Positions 17,180 to 26,226 are shown, numbered from the stretch's first letter. The stretch: DNA of 64,000 nucleotides from an uncultured Eggerthellaceae bacterium (GCA_958454405.1 CAUEBO010000003.1:45320-109319), one strand, 5' to 3'. Numbers and translations: made by a program. The notes: a model not told the origin generated them from the letters alone.

Positions 17180-17710
17180 ATGACCGTCATCGGCCTCATA
17201 TCGGACACGCATGGGCACCTGCAGAGCCAAGCGCTCGCAGCGATGGCCGATGTCGACCATATCATCCACGCGGGCGATATCGGCGGGCCTTCGATCCTGC
17301 ACGAACTGGAGGCCCTCGCGCCCACCACGGCCGTGCTGGGCAACAACGACTTCGACGAGTACGGCGAGCGGGTGGGTTTGTTCGCGCATCCGGTGATCGA
17401 CGGCGTCCGGTTCCTGGTCGCGCACTACCCGCGCGACGTGCGCATAGGCTTCAACGGCAGCCGGGCCCTGTCGGCGGGCGATCCTTTGCCGCAGGTGTGC
17501 GTGCACGGCCACACGCACGTGCCCGAGCTCCTCGTGGGCGCCGAAGCGAGGCCGGCGTCCTACCTCGTCTGCCCCGGCGCCGCCTTCCGTCCGCGCGGCG
17601 GGTTCCCGAAGTGCACGGGACGCATGCTCGTGGACGACGGCCGCGTTCTGGGCGCGCGCATCGTCTCCTTCGACGGCTCGACCGTGTTCGAGGTGGGCGA
17701 GACGGCGTAG
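17180..17710 (+). CDS. YfcE/MJ0936-family metallophosphoesterase
   Basis: 176 residues, a compact calcineurin-like phosphoesterase. All metal-ligand blocks are present: DTHGH near residue 9, HAGDIG near 31, GNND near 54, H in VAHYP and HGHTHVPE near 112. This small family hydrolyses phosphodiesters such as bis-p-nitrophenyl phosphate in vitro; the natural substrate is unknown. ATG 17180 follows GGAAAGGA. It stands alone and ends before a long bidirectional terminator. Confidence 0.9.
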   Translation: MTVIGLISDTHGHLQSQALAAMADVDHIIHAGDIGGPSILHELEALAPTTAVLGNNDFDEYGERVGLFAHPVIDGVRFLVAHYPRDVRIGFNGSRALSAGDPLPQVCVHGHTHVPELLVGAEARPASYLVCPGAAFRPRGGFPKCTGRMLVDDGRVLGARIVSFDGSTVFEVGETA

Positions 17711-17809
17711 CGCGAAGCAGAAGGTCGCAGCGCGGCAGTTTCTGGCTTCGCGTCAGTCGGCGCTTCACGATGGGGAGAAGTCGATGCACGTTGTCGGAGA
17801 CACGTTTTC

Positions 17810-17852
17810 GCTCAAAAAACACGCCTCAATCGCTGAAGCGTGTTTTTTGAGC
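17810..17852. terminator. Bidirectional terminator with A/T tracts
   Basis: A 15-bp perfect stem (GCTCAAAAAACACGC/GCGTGTTTTTTGAGC, 17810-17824 and 17838-17852) with a 13-base loop between two convergent genes. The T6/A6 in the stem gives a U-tract in either direction. Confidence 0.75.
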
Positions 17853-17883
17853 GAAGCGCGCCCGTGCACGTCGGGCCAACCCC

Positions 17884-18576
17884 TTACGCGGGGGAGGCGG
17901 GCATCGCGGCGGCTTTCGCCTTGCGCTGCAGGGCCTTGCGCGTCCTGCACAGCACGTACGCGGCCATCACGACGGTGTACACCGTCAGGCTCACGACGGC
18001 CGTCTCCTTGCCCGCGAGCGCAGAGGGCGCCAGGAACAGGGCCAGGTGGACGTAGATGAGCACGTAGAACGGGTAGGCGAGCCGCTGGATGCTCTTCCAG
18101 CCCGAGGCCTTCATGCGCTGCTTCACCGCAAGCAGCGACGTGGCGAACAGGACGGCCATGAGCACGACCAGCGCCAAGGCGATCGCGAACGCGCATACCA
18201 GGCTGAACGACGGCAGCGAAGCGAGGCGCGGCAGGTACGAGGCCGCGTAGTACGCGATGTGCCCCACGGCGAATATGCACGCCATGATGGAGAGCTGGCG
18301 CCGGACGGCCATGATGCGCGTCCTCAAGGGCGAGGAATCCCGCAGCGCGCCTGCGAACATGACGATGGAGAAGAGCAGGAACGCGAGCGCGCATCGCTGC
18401 AAGAGCGGAAGGAAGTAGGGCCACAGGCCGCCGGTCGCGTTGGTTGCCGAGCCGTAGAAATACGCTCCTACGAGAAGGACGGACAGGGCGTAGAACAATG
18501 CGGGACAGCGTTTCAGCGGCTTCTCGCATGCTGCGATGAGCGCGATGGCGATGACGAGCGCGACCAAAAACCTCAT
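17884..18576 (-). CDS. Ferric-reductase-like (YedZ/MsrQ-type) membrane protein
   Basis: About 230 residues with six predicted helices. Histidines in the third and fifth hydrophobic blocks (HIAYYAASYL and VHLALF) are placed like the haem ligands of the ferric-reductase-like transmembrane domain family, which passes electrons across the membrane (MsrQ, Nox, FRE). No flavin or NAD domain is attached. ATG 18576 follows GAGGGGG; the frame is open a further 80 codons upstream without similarity. It is divergent from a DMSO-reductase-type operon, and operator-like repeats lie in the shared region, so it may belong to the same electron-transfer system. The exact family is judged by eye only. Confidence 0.6.
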   Translation of the reverse strand: MRFLVALVIAIALIAACEKPLKRCPALFYALSVLLVGAYFYGSATNATGGLWPYFLPLLQRCALAFLLFSIVMFAGALRDSSPLRTRIMAVRRQLSIMACIFAVGHIAYYAASYLPRLASLPSFSLVCAFAIALALVVLMAVLFATSLLAVKQRMKASGWKSIQRLAYPFYVLIYVHLALFLAPSALAGKETAVVSLTVYTVVMAAYVLCRTRKALQRKAKAAAMPASPA

Positions 18577-18607
18577 GACCAACCCCCTCTGATCTAACCG
18601 TTCTGTC

Positions 18608-18622
18608 ATACTATCATAGTAT
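18608..18622. promoter_or_regulatory. Perfect palindrome near start of the membrane-protein transcript
   Basis: ATACTAT-C-ATAGTAT. It contains the minus-strand -10-like TATACT (18618-18623). The CATACTATCA here (18607-18616) recurs inverted at 18748-18757, over the opposite promoter. Confidence 0.55.
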
Positions 18623-18727
18623 AGAATGAATATCAACGCCCACGTAAACTGCTCTATCAGCACCTCGAAGCCTGCAAATAGCGTTACATTATCCTTAAGA
18701 TAGATAGCTCTAAACAGGCGCTTTGCA

Positions 18728-18757
18728 TTGACTGTCCTACATGCGGGTGATAGTATG
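18728..18757 (+). promoter_or_regulatory. Promoter of DMSO-reductase-type operon with overlapping operator
   Basis: TTGACT (18728-18733), spacer 17, TAGTAT (18751-18756). TGATAGTATG (18748-18757) covers the -10 and is the exact inverse of the CATACTATCA at 18607-18616. The mRNA would have a leader of roughly 130 bases. Confidence 0.65.
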
Positions 18758-18773
18758 GCCGTACTGAGAGCTA

Positions 18774-18789
18774 TCATACAAAAGTATGA
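18774..18789. promoter_or_regulatory. Inverted repeat downstream of operon promoter
   Basis: TCATAC-AAAA-GTATGA, a third variant of the CATAC/GTATG half-site, about 18 bases after the -10. Together the sites look like a repressor array. Confidence 0.5.
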
Positions 18790-18894
18790 CGGTTGTGGTA
18801 TGCACCGAACTCTCACGTGTCGTGGTTGGAATTGTCGGGGGGACGATTCGATCGAGGGCCTCGTCTCCCGGACGCGATCTAGAGGGGGTCAAAC

Positions 18895-21525
18895 GTGGAC
18901 ACGACATTGACGCGGCGAAGTTTCGTCAAGTGGGGAACGGCAACGGCCGGCGCGGCGGCGCTCGTGGGATTCACGGGATGCGCGCCTTCCGACGACGAGT
19001 CGGGGGAAGGCCAGGCGGGCACCGAGGGTGCGGGCGAATGGAAGACCGGCGCCTGCATGAACAACTGCAGCTGCGGCTCCTCGCGCTGCCTGTTGCGCGT
19101 GTACGTTGAAGACGGCGTGCCGCTGAAAATCCGAACCGACGAGCAGGACGAGGACTCGCGGGAGACGCCGCAGCGCCGCGCCTGCCCGCGCGGCCGCGCC
19201 CAGATCGGCAACATGATGTCGCCCGCGCGCATCAAGTACCCGATGAAGCGCAAGGGCTGGAGCCCCGACAATCCGAACGGCGAGATGCGCGGCAAGGACG
19301 AGTGGGAGCGCATCAGCTGGGAAGAGGCGCTCGACTACATCGCGGCCGAGATCAAAAAGACCATGGACCAGTACGGCAACCGCGCCATTCTGAGCGCCGC
19401 CTACGATGACATCGGCGACACGTACTTCGATCCGGTCATCTGCATGTTCAACCTGATGGGCGGCGCGATGCACCACGACCTGGGAACCGTGTCGCTCGGC
19501 TCGTGGCCCCTGCCCGAGATGTTCATGACGGGCGGCATGCTGGCAGCGCCCGACGCGCTCAGCGTCGCCGAGAGCGACCTGCATGTCCTGTTCGGCTGCA
19601 ACTGGATGGCGAACAAGGGCGGCAATACCACGTACCATTTGGACACCGCTCGCGAGCAGGGCGGCAAGATCATCATCATCGATCCGTGGCTGAACCAGAC
19701 CGCCCAAGCGGTCGCCGACGAGTGGATTGCCATCCGCCCCGGCACCGACACGGCGTTCTGCCTGGGTATGGCCTATCATCAGATCGAGAACAACCTGTTC
19801 GACCAGGAGTACCTGGACACGTACTGCGTCGGGTTCGACGCCGAGCACATGCCCGAGGGCGCTCCTGCGGAGGACAACTTCAAGGACTACGTGCTGGGCA
19901 CGCACGACGGCGAGCCGAAGACGCCCGAATGGGCCGAGGCCATCTGCGGCGTGCCTGCCGACAAGATCCGCGCGCTGGCAGAGGAGATCGCCGGCTCCGA
20001 GAAGGTGGACTTCTTCGCCGGCCAGTCGACGACGAAGATCCCCGCGGGCGAGATGTTCGCGCAGGTGTTCTACACGCTCGCATTCATGCATGGCGGCATG
20101 GGCACGCCGGGCAACTACGCTTCGTGGATCGGATTGCACGAGGGCATGTCGGGAGCTCCCTTCGTCACGTCGGGAGACGCGTCCAACGGCGCGCAGAAGA
20201 ACCCCGTCAACCCGCTCACCCCGCCCACGTTCATGGTCACGCCGAACTTCGCCGAGATCGAAGATCCCAACTCGTGGGAGAAGATCGACTTCACGGAGTG
20301 CTGGCAGTCCATCCTCGACGGCGCGTACGGCCGGGACGTGTGGCCGGGCGGCAAGAAACCGCTCGACATCCACCATATCTACAGCGGCGGGTACGAGAAC
20401 TCGCTGAACTCGCTGCCGAACGCGAACGCCGGCATCGAGGTGTTCCGCAAGGTCGACTTCGTGTGGGGCGCCAATCCGTTCTTCGATCCCTCGCGCCAGT
20501 ACTGCGACATCGTGCTTCCCGTCGCCACGTGGTGGGAAAAGGGCAACCTTGCTTGGACGGGCAACTCGGAGACGGTGTTCTGGGCTGATCGCATCATGGA
20601 GCCGCTGTACGAGTCGAAGCCTGAAAGCTACATCGCCGAAGAGCTGTGCAAGCGCCTCGACCTGGATCCGAAGGCGGCCAACACGATGACCGACGCGGAG
20701 CGCACGTACGCTTCCCTCGCGGGTGCGACCTATCTGGCGGACGGCGCGACGATGGATTACCGGCCGCTGCTCACCATCACGCAGGAGGACATCGACGAGC
20801 TGGGCGTGGAGGGCACCCCTCAAGAGGGCATCATGACGGTGGCCGAGCTGAAGGAGAAGGGCTGCTACAAGGTGCAGCGCCAGAAGGGCGACAAGCTGAC
20901 CACGGTGCCGTGGGCCGCGTTCTACGAGGATCCCGTCGCCAACCCGCTGCCCACCTCGACCGGCAAGTTCGAGATCTACTGCCCGACGCTGGCCGCCATC
21001 GTCAACTCCATGGGCTACTCGCAGATCTCGCCCATCGGCAAGTGGCAGATCGGCGATCCGGAGCAGGGCCAGGGCACGCAGACCGACGAGTACCCGCTGC
21101 TTCTGTGGACGCCCCATACGCTGCGCCGCGCCCACACCGTCAACGACAACGTGGTGTCGCTGCGCGAAGCGTATCCGCAGGAATGCTTCATGAGCAGCGT
21201 GGACGCCGAGGAGCGCGGCATCAAGAACGGCGACATCGTGCTGATGACGAGCCCGCATGGCAAGGTGCTCCGCCCGGCGAAGGTGCTGCCGGGGCTCGTG
21301 CCCGGCGCGGTGGCGCTGCAGGACGGCGCATGGATCCAGATCGACGAGGAGACGGGCATCGACCTGGGCGGCGATCCGAACATCCTGCAGGCTCCCAAGG
21401 CTTCGGGACAGGCGTCCCAGTCCTGGACGGGCACGCTGGTGCAAGTGGAGAAGTACACGGGGGACATCAAACTCGAGCCAGACAAGAATCGGCCCATCGT
21501 CATGCCGGTCGGCATCGAGGAATAG
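18895..21525 (+). CDS. Molybdopterin oxidoreductase catalytic subunit, DMSO reductase (DmsA-like) type, Tat lipoprotein
   Basis: 876 residues. The leader has a twin-arginine motif (TRRSFVKWG) and ends FTGC, so Tat export with lipid anchoring is likely. An N-terminal Fe-S region (CMNNCSCGSSRC, then ACPRGRA) precedes molybdopterin-domain signatures close to DmsA: RIKYPMKR, WERISWEEALDYIA, IIIIDPWLNQTA and the C-terminal dinucleotide-binding domain. The cysteine spacing C-x3-C-x-C-x4-C has one more cysteine than DmsA's C-x3-C-x3-C, so which ones bind the cluster is unclear. The molybdenum ligand cannot be fixed by eye. It starts with GTG at 18895 after AGAGGGGG. It heads an operon with Fe-S, chaperone and membrane subunits. 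The terminal acceptor is unknown: S-oxides, N-oxides and phenolic compounds are all reduced by relatives. Confidence 0.9.
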   Translation: MDTTLTRRSFVKWGTATAGAAALVGFTGCAPSDDESGEGQAGTEGAGEWKTGACMNNCSCGSSRCLLRVYVEDGVPLKIRTDEQDEDSRETPQRRACPRGRAQIGNMMSPARIKYPMKRKGWSPDNPNGEMRGKDEWERISWEEALDYIAAEIKKTMDQYGNRAILSAAYDDIGDTYFDPVICMFNLMGGAMHHDLGTVSLGSWPLPEMFMTGGMLAAPDALSVAESDLHVLFGCNWMANKGGNTTYHLDTAREQGGKIIIIDPWLNQTAQAVADEWIAIRPGTDTAFCLGMAYHQIENNLFDQEYLDTYCVGFDAEHMPEGAPAEDNFKDYVLGTHDGEPKTPEWAEAICGVPADKIRALAEEIAGSEKVDFFAGQSTTKIPAGEMFAQVFYTLAFMHGGMGTPGNYASWIGLHEGMSGAPFVTSGDASNGAQKNPVNPLTPPTFMVTPNFAEIEDPNSWEKIDFTECWQSILDGAYGRDVWPGGKKPLDIHHIYSGGYENSLNSLPNANAGIEVFRKVDFVWGANPFFDPSRQYCDIVLPVATWWEKGNLAWTGNSETVFWADRIMEPLYESKPESYIAEELCKRLDLDPKAANTMTDAERTYASLAGATYLADGATMDYRPLLTITQEDIDELGVEGTPQEGIMTVAELKEKGCYKVQRQKGDKLTTVPWAAFYEDPVANPLPTSTGKFEIYCPTLAAIVNSMGYSQISPIGKWQIGDPEQGQGTQTDEYPLLLWTPHTLRRAHTVNDNVVSLREAYPQECFMSSVDAEERGIKNGDIVLMTSPHGKVLRPAKVLPGLVPGAVALQDGAWIQIDEETGIDLGGDPNILQAPKASGQASQSWTGTLVQVEKYTGDIKLEPDKNRPIVMPVGIEE

Positions 21526-21537
21526 GGGAGGTGCATC

Positions 21538-22170
21538 ATGGCTCAGTACGCATTCTATTTCGATTCGAACAAGTGCTCCGGCTGCAAGACCTGCCAGGTG
21601 GCATGCAAGGAAACCTACAAGCTGCCGACGAACTGCCTGTACCGCAAAGTGTTCAACTACCAGGGCGGCACCTGGGAGCTCAACGAGGCCGGAAGCTACG
21701 TGCCCAACGGCGCGTTCGGGTACTTCGTGTCCATGGCGTGCAACCATTGCGACAATCCCGCCTGCTTCGGCAACTGCCCGACGGGCGCGATACAGAAGGA
21801 CGAGGACACCGGCATCGTATGGATCGATGCGGAATCCTGCATCGGCTGCAAGACCTGCCAGACCGTGTGCCCCTACAGCGCGCCGGCGTTCGACGAGGAA
21901 TCCGGCCTCATGATCAAGTGCGACATGTGCAAGGACGAGGTGGCGGCCGGCGGCAAGCCCATCTGCGTGACCGCCTGCCCCATGCGCGCGCTCGACTTCG
22001 GCACCAAGGAGGACATGGTGGCCCAGTACGGCGAGGGCGACGTTGAGATCGAGCCGCTGCCGAAGGACACGACGGGGCCGAACATCGTCATGAACCCGCA
22101 TCGCAACGCGCAGAAGACGGGAAGCGGCACGGGGGCCCTCGTGAACCTGGAGGAAGAGTTCTCGGCGTAA
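21538..22170 (+). CDS. Four-cluster ferredoxin subunit (DmsB-like)
   Basis: 210 residues with four cysteine sets in the DmsB pattern: CSGCKTCQVAC, then CNHCDNPACFGNC, then CIGCKTCQTVC, then CDMC with a late C-x3-C. These hold four [4Fe-4S] clusters that carry electrons from the membrane anchor to the molybdenum subunit. No signal peptide is present, so it would be exported with the catalytic subunit's Tat leader. It begins 12 bases after the catalytic gene with ribosome site GGGGAGG. The C-terminal 40 residues are a polar tail. Confidence 0.95.
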   Translation: MAQYAFYFDSNKCSGCKTCQVACKETYKLPTNCLYRKVFNYQGGTWELNEAGSYVPNGAFGYFVSMACNHCDNPACFGNCPTGAIQKDEDTGIVWIDAESCIGCKTCQTVCPYSAPAFDEESGLMIKCDMCKDEVAAGGKPICVTACPMRALDFGTKEDMVAQYGEGDVEIEPLPKDTTGPNIVMNPHRNAQKTGSGTGALVNLEEEFSA

Positions 22171-22252
22171 CGACCATTCCGAGCAGACGTGCCGGGCGGC
22201 GCCTCCCTCCCCAGCCGCCCGGCACGCTCGATGCACAGGGCAGGAGGTTTCA

Positions 22253-22996
22253 ATGACGATCGCATACGATCAAGACCAACTTGCCGCCGTGGAAGCCTGC
22301 TTCGCGCAGGCTTCGCGGTTGCTGTACTGCGAGCCGAGCGCCGAGGCGGTGGGTTCCCAGGTGGGCGAGCGCCTGTTCGAGGCGGCGCCGTACGGCATGG
22401 ACGACGCGTTCGTGCGGCGCGGTCTGCACTTGCTGGACGCATGGTGCGAACAGGCGGCGGGCGAGCTGCGCGGCGCGGACGCGCCCGATGCGTTCGAAGA
22501 GCGCGTCGAAGCGCTCAAACGCGAGTGGTTTCGGCTGTTCGTGGGCGCGGGCGCACCCGACGCCCCCTGTTGGGAGTCGTACTACACCGAGCCGAACAGC
22601 CAGATGTTCGGCGAGCGCACGCTCGAGGTGCGGGCGGCGTATCGGCGCCACGGGCTGCAGATCGAACGGCTCCACGCCGAGCCCGACGACCATCTGGGGC
22701 TCATGCTGGGATTCATGGCGCACCTGTGCGGAGCCGAGGCCGATGCGCTTGCTGCGGGCGACGAGGCCGCCTTGCGCGAACTGCGCGCCGAGCAGGAGGG
22801 CTTCCTGGAGAAGCACGTGCTGCCCTGGCTGGCCGCCTGGCGCTATGAGGTGGGCAAGCATGCGGCTTCGGACTACTACCGGGGCGCCGGAGAGCTCGCC
22901 TTCGGGCTGTGCGCACGCTACGCGCAGCGCTTCGGGATCGCGTTCGACGAGGACGCGCAGGCGTTCAAGCGCACGGTCGCCGTCGAAGAGGCGTGA
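22253..22996 (+). CDS. TorD/DmsD-family molybdoenzyme chaperone
   Basis: 247 residues, all helical and cytoplasmic. The family motif E-P-D-DH-x3-L-x-F is present as EPDDHLGLMLGFM near residue 143, and YYTEPNSQMFGERT is the other conserved block. These chaperones hold the catalytic subunit until cofactor is inserted and guard its Tat leader, so the partner is probably the 876-residue protein upstream. The gene lies 82 bases after the Fe-S subunit gene with AGGAGGT before the ATG. It sits between the B subunit and the membrane subunit, an order different from E. coli dmsABC. Confidence 0.9.
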   Translation: MTIAYDQDQLAAVEACFAQASRLLYCEPSAEAVGSQVGERLFEAAPYGMDDAFVRRGLHLLDAWCEQAAGELRGADAPDAFEERVEALKREWFRLFVGAGAPDAPCWESYYTEPNSQMFGERTLEVRAAYRRHGLQIERLHAEPDDHLGLMLGFMAHLCGAEADALAAGDEAALRELRAEQEGFLEKHVLPWLAAWRYEVGKHAASDYYRGAGELAFGLCARYAQRFGIAFDEDAQAFKRTVAVEEA

Positions 22997-23136
22997 TGCC
23001 GCGCGGTGCGGCTTCATAGGGGCCCGTCTAATGGCGGGCTTTTGCCGAAGATTCGCACGAACTGGGCGCCGCATCTGGCCGATGCGCCGGCAAGGCTCTA
23101 TCATGGAGGCACGGCGTCTGGTGAGAGGGGGAGAGC

Positions 23137-24006
23137 ATGCTCGGGACGCTCGTGGTCGTCTACCTGTTCCTCGGTGGCTGCGGAGCGGGCGTCATGTGCG
23201 CGACGTCGCTGTGGTCGCTCGTGTTCCATCGTTCGATGGGCCGATCCCTCGCGCAGACGCGGGCGTTCGACTGCCTCAAGGCGCGCTGCTACGTTGCGGG
23301 GTTCGCGGCCCTGTGCATGGCGGCCCTGTGCCTGCTGCTTGATCTGGGCAGGCCTCAGTTCGCATTCCTGCTGTTCACGCAGCCGACGACGTCCATACTC
23401 TCCTTCGGCTCGTTCGTGCTGCTCGCAAGCTTGCTGGTTGGCGGGTTCCTGGCGGCGGCGAACCTGCTGTACCTTCCCGCCGTGCATGCGCTGGCCCGCA
23501 AAGTCGCGGAGGCGGCGTGCGTGGTCTTGTCGGTCTGCCTGATGGTGTACACCGGCGTGTACGTGGCGTGCGTCGAGGCGGTGCCTTTGTGGAACAACGT
23601 GGCGATCCCCGCGCTGTTCGCGCTGTCCTCCGCCTCCGCAGGATTGTCGACGGTGTTCATCGCGGCGCCGTTCGTGCGCGATTGGCGGCTGCTCGAGCGG
23701 TGGCTCACGGCGCTGCATCGCGTGCATCTGGGGGTCCTCGCGCTGGAGGCGGTGACGCTTGGGGCGTTCTTGCTGGTCGCGTATGTGGATCCGTATGCAG
23801 GCGAATCACTCGCCCTCCTGTTCGAGGGCGGCCTTGGCGGATGGTTCGTCGTGGGAGTGGTGGGCATGGGCATTGCCGCACCGCTCGCGGTGGAGGCTTT
23901 CATGGCCGTCACGCGCCGTGCGATGGTGCTGCTGCCGATCGACGTGCTCTGCATCATCGGGGGCTTGGCCCTCAGGTTCTGCGTGATTTGGTCGGGAATG
24001 CATTGA
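23137..24006 (+). CDS. Membrane anchor / quinol-oxidising subunit (DmsC/NrfD-like)
   Basis: 289 residues, eight predicted helices, almost no loops over 20 residues. The DmsC-type opening (LVVVYLFLGGCGAGVMCATS) and the mid-protein GVYVACVEAVPLWNNVAIPALF, cf. the VKAYPLWNNAVLPILF of the second NrfD protein in this window, place it in the DmsC/NrfD superfamily. It takes electrons from menaquinol and passes them to the Fe-S subunit. ATG 23137 follows GAGAGGGGGAGAGC. It is the last gene of the operon. Confidence 0.85.
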   Translation: MLGTLVVVYLFLGGCGAGVMCATSLWSLVFHRSMGRSLAQTRAFDCLKARCYVAGFAALCMAALCLLLDLGRPQFAFLLFTQPTTSILSFGSFVLLASLLVGGFLAAANLLYLPAVHALARKVAEAACVVLSVCLMVYTGVYVACVEAVPLWNNVAIPALFALSSASAGLSTVFIAAPFVRDWRLLERWLTALHRVHLGVLALEAVTLGAFLLVAYVDPYAGESLALLFEGGLGGWFVVGVVGMGIAAPLAVEAFMAVTRRAMVLLPIDVLCIIGGLALRFCVIWSGMH

Positions 24007-24157
24007 ATTGGTTGTTCGCCGCGGACGAGCGGCCTGCTTCTTGTACAATGCGGAACAGGACCGTCCGACGTGCGGGCGAGCTGCGCCGGAAGGCGGCAGC
24101 GCTGCGCGCCGCTCGACGGGTGCGCGGTAGGGAAACGAGCGAGCAAAGGGAACCTGC

Positions 24158-24619
24158 ATGTCGTTGTTCGAGATAGACGAATCATCCGGCCTGCCCGTTT
24201 GGGTGCAGCTGCGCAACCGGTTCGTCTACTTGATCAAGACGGGGCATTACAAGCCCGGCGACCAGCTTCCCAGCGTGCGGACGCTCGCGGCCGAAGCGGC
24301 CATCAACTACAACACGGTAAGCAAGGTCTACGTCAACCTCGAGCATGATGGATACGTGGAGTCGGTCCGCGGCCGGGGCGTCTTCGTGCGCGATATCGGC
24401 GAGCTGGCCGCCGACGATGTGCAGTCCGTGGTGGATACCGAGATCGAGGAGAGCATCAGGCACTGCCTGTCGCTGGGCATGACGATCGACGAGGTGATGC
24501 TGCGCATGATCGACGTCGTCCATCGGATACAGCAGGAGGCTGACGAGGGAACGAGCATGAGACGAGGCTTGTATGAAAAATCGCAGAGGGGAAAATCGAG
24601 CGGAACCGGCAACGGCTAA
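24158..24619 (+). CDS. GntR-family regulator, YtrA subfamily
   Basis: 153 residues. Residues 10-75 are a GntR winged helix (PVWVQLRNRFVYLIKTGHY, then LPSVRTLAAEAAINYNTVSK and YVESVRGRGVFV). The short C-terminal part of about 70 residues is typical of the YtrA subfamily, which controls neighbouring transport or membrane-protein genes and itself. The next gene starts within its last 47 bases, in another frame, so the SPFH protein is the likely partner and target. Confidence 0.9.
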   Translation: MSLFEIDESSGLPVWVQLRNRFVYLIKTGHYKPGDQLPSVRTLAAEAAINYNTVSKVYVNLEHDGYVESVRGRGVFVRDIGELAADDVQSVVDTEIEESIRHCLSLGMTIDEVMLRMIDVVHRIQQEADEGTSMRRGLYEKSQRGKSSGTGNG

Positions 24620-25547
24620 GCCGTTCTCCATCGAAAGGTACAATTCCGGAACGGACCGAAGGACGTCCCAGAACGGATCGCTTGCGTTCTCTGCGTTCGT
24701 GTTCGCCGTGGTGTTCGCCGCCATCGTCGCTGCGGCCTTCGGCTTGACCGGCCGGTTCGAAGTGTGGGGCGTGGTGGCCGCTTTCGCGCTGGCCTGCCTG
24801 GCCGTCATGACCGTCCATATCGCCATGCAGTGGGAAAAGGTGGTCGTGCTGCGCTTCGGCAAGTTCAGCCGGACGAAAGGCCCGGGACTCTACTTCACCA
24901 TCCCGTTCATCGAGCAGACCGCGCTCAAGGCCGACCAGCGCATCATGGTGACCGGGTTCGGCGCCGAGGAAACGCTCACGAGCGACCTCGTGCCCATCAA
25001 CGTGGACGCGGTGCTGTTCTGGATGGTGTGGGATGCCGAGAAGGCGTGCCTCGAGGTGGAGAACTACTACAACTCCGTGTCGCTGGCGGCGCAGACGGCC
25101 TTGCGCGACGCGATCGGGCGCGCGAGCGTGTCGGAGGTGGCCATCCGCCGCAACCAGCTGGATCAAGAGCTGCAGGAGGTCATCGAGGAGCGCACGTCGT
25201 CGTGGGGCGTCACCGTGCTGTCGGTGGAGATCCGCGACATCGTCATCCCGCAAGAGCTGCAGGAAGTCATGTCCGCCGAGGCCCAGGCCGAGCGCGAGAA
25301 GAACGCCCGCATGGTGCTGGCCGAAGTGGAGAAGGACATCTCGTCCATGCTGGTGGATGCGGCGCACGTGTACGAGGAGAACGACGTGGCCCTGCGCCTG
25401 CGCACGATGCACCTGCTGTACGAGAGCGTGAAGGGCTCGGGCGGCACCGTGGTCATCCCGAGCGCCTACAGCGAGGGCTTCAGCGATGCGGCTCTGAACC
25501 ATATGACGGATTCGCTGAAGACGGCGAAGGGGCCGGGCGCGCACTGA
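24573..25547 (+). CDS. SPFH/stomatin-like (slipin) membrane protein
   Basis: 324 residues. Two hydrophobic segments near residues 37-58 and 63-84 precede an SPFH (Band 7) domain from about residue 90 to 260: EKVVVLRFGKF, GPGLYFTIPFIEQ, INVDAVLFWMVWD, and RDIVIPQELQEVMSAEAQAE. The last is the conserved slipin helix and leads into a coiled coil. Such proteins oligomerise at the membrane and organise lipid domains or scaffold proteases. No NfeD partner is present. It overlaps the upstream GntR gene by 47 bases, implying a coupled pair. The unusual N-terminal 30 residues are polar and lack similarity. Confidence 0.88.
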   Translation: MKNRRGENRAEPATAKPFSIERYNSGTDRRTSQNGSLAFSAFVFAVVFAAIVAAAFGLTGRFEVWGVVAAFALACLAVMTVHIAMQWEKVVVLRFGKFSRTKGPGLYFTIPFIEQTALKADQRIMVTGFGAEETLTSDLVPINVDAVLFWMVWDAEKACLEVENYYNSVSLAAQTALRDAIGRASVSEVAIRRNQLDQELQEVIEERTSSWGVTVLSVEIRDIVIPQELQEVMSAEAQAEREKNARMVLAEVEKDISSMLVDAAHVYEENDVALRLRTMHLLYESVKGSGGTVVIPSAYSEGFSDAALNHMTDSLKTAKGPGAH

Positions 25548-25614
25548 GCCGGCGGACGCGTTGCGCGCGGCCGTTTCACTGGCGAAAACGTACGCGGGCT
25601 GGGCATGCCGGCGG

Positions 25615-26226
25615 CTAGCAAACGATTGCCAGGCGCCCGGTCGTGGAGTCCATGATGAAGCCGCCCACGCGGACGTGCGGCGGCATGACCGGGTGGTTGC
25701 GCACCATGTCGACGCTCGTGCGAACGGCGTTCTCGGTATCGCCGAAGCCGGCGAGCCAGCGGTCGAAGTCGATGCCGCAATGGCGGGCGAGCTCGATGCG
25801 GTCGTCGGTCACGCCGAGGCGCCGCATGCTCTCCACCATCGCCTTGCCGCTCATGTGCTGCGCGCCGCAGTTCGTGTGCGCGACGATCATGACGTCCTCC
25901 ACGCCCAGCTCGCACACGGCGATGAGGAGCGACCGCATCACGCTGCCGAAGGGATGCGCGACCTCCGCGCCGGCCACTTTGATGATCTTCGCGTCGCCGT
26001 TCTTCAGGCCGAGCGCCGCCGACAGAAGCTCCGTGAGGCGCGTGTCCATGCACGAGACGATGGCCAGCTTCTTGTCAGGGTACTTGTCGGTGGCGTAGCG
26101 CTCGTACTCGCCGCGCTCCACGAAGGCGCGATTGTGGGCGAGGATGCCCTCGACGATGGGGGACGGGCTTGCAGGTTGGGCTGCGTTCAACGTGTCCTGA
26201 GAACGCGTTTCGGATTGTTCGCTCAT
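25615..26226 (-). CDS. Beta-class carbonic anhydrase
   Basis: 203 residues, cytoplasmic zinc enzyme interconverting CO2 and bicarbonate. The zinc-site signature CxDxR (SCMDTRLTELL) and the HxxC pair (VAHTNCGAQ) are spaced about 55 residues apart, as in the short YtiB/type-II beta group. KVAGAEV and HPFGSVMRSLLIAV are also family blocks. ATG 26226 is the first convincing start, though its ribosome site is weak. A perfect parS site lies 79 bases upstream. It converges with the SPFH gene. Confidence 0.9.
   Translation of the reverse strand: MSEQSETRSQDTLNAAQPASPSPIVEGILAHNRAFVERGEYERYATDKYPDKKLAIVSCMDTRLTELLSAALGLKNGDAKIIKVAGAEVAHPFGSVMRSLLIAVCELGVEDVMIVAHTNCGAQHMSGKAMVESMRRLGVTDDRIELARHCGIDFDRWLAGFGDTENAVRTSVDMVRNHPVMPPHVRVGGFIMDSTTGRLAIVC

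Noticed and set aside
18889..22236. 1115-codon minus-strand frame opposite the DMSO-reductase-type genes
   Set aside because: It spans two real genes with full cysteine motifs on the plus strand. This is a typical long antisense frame of GC-rich DNA.
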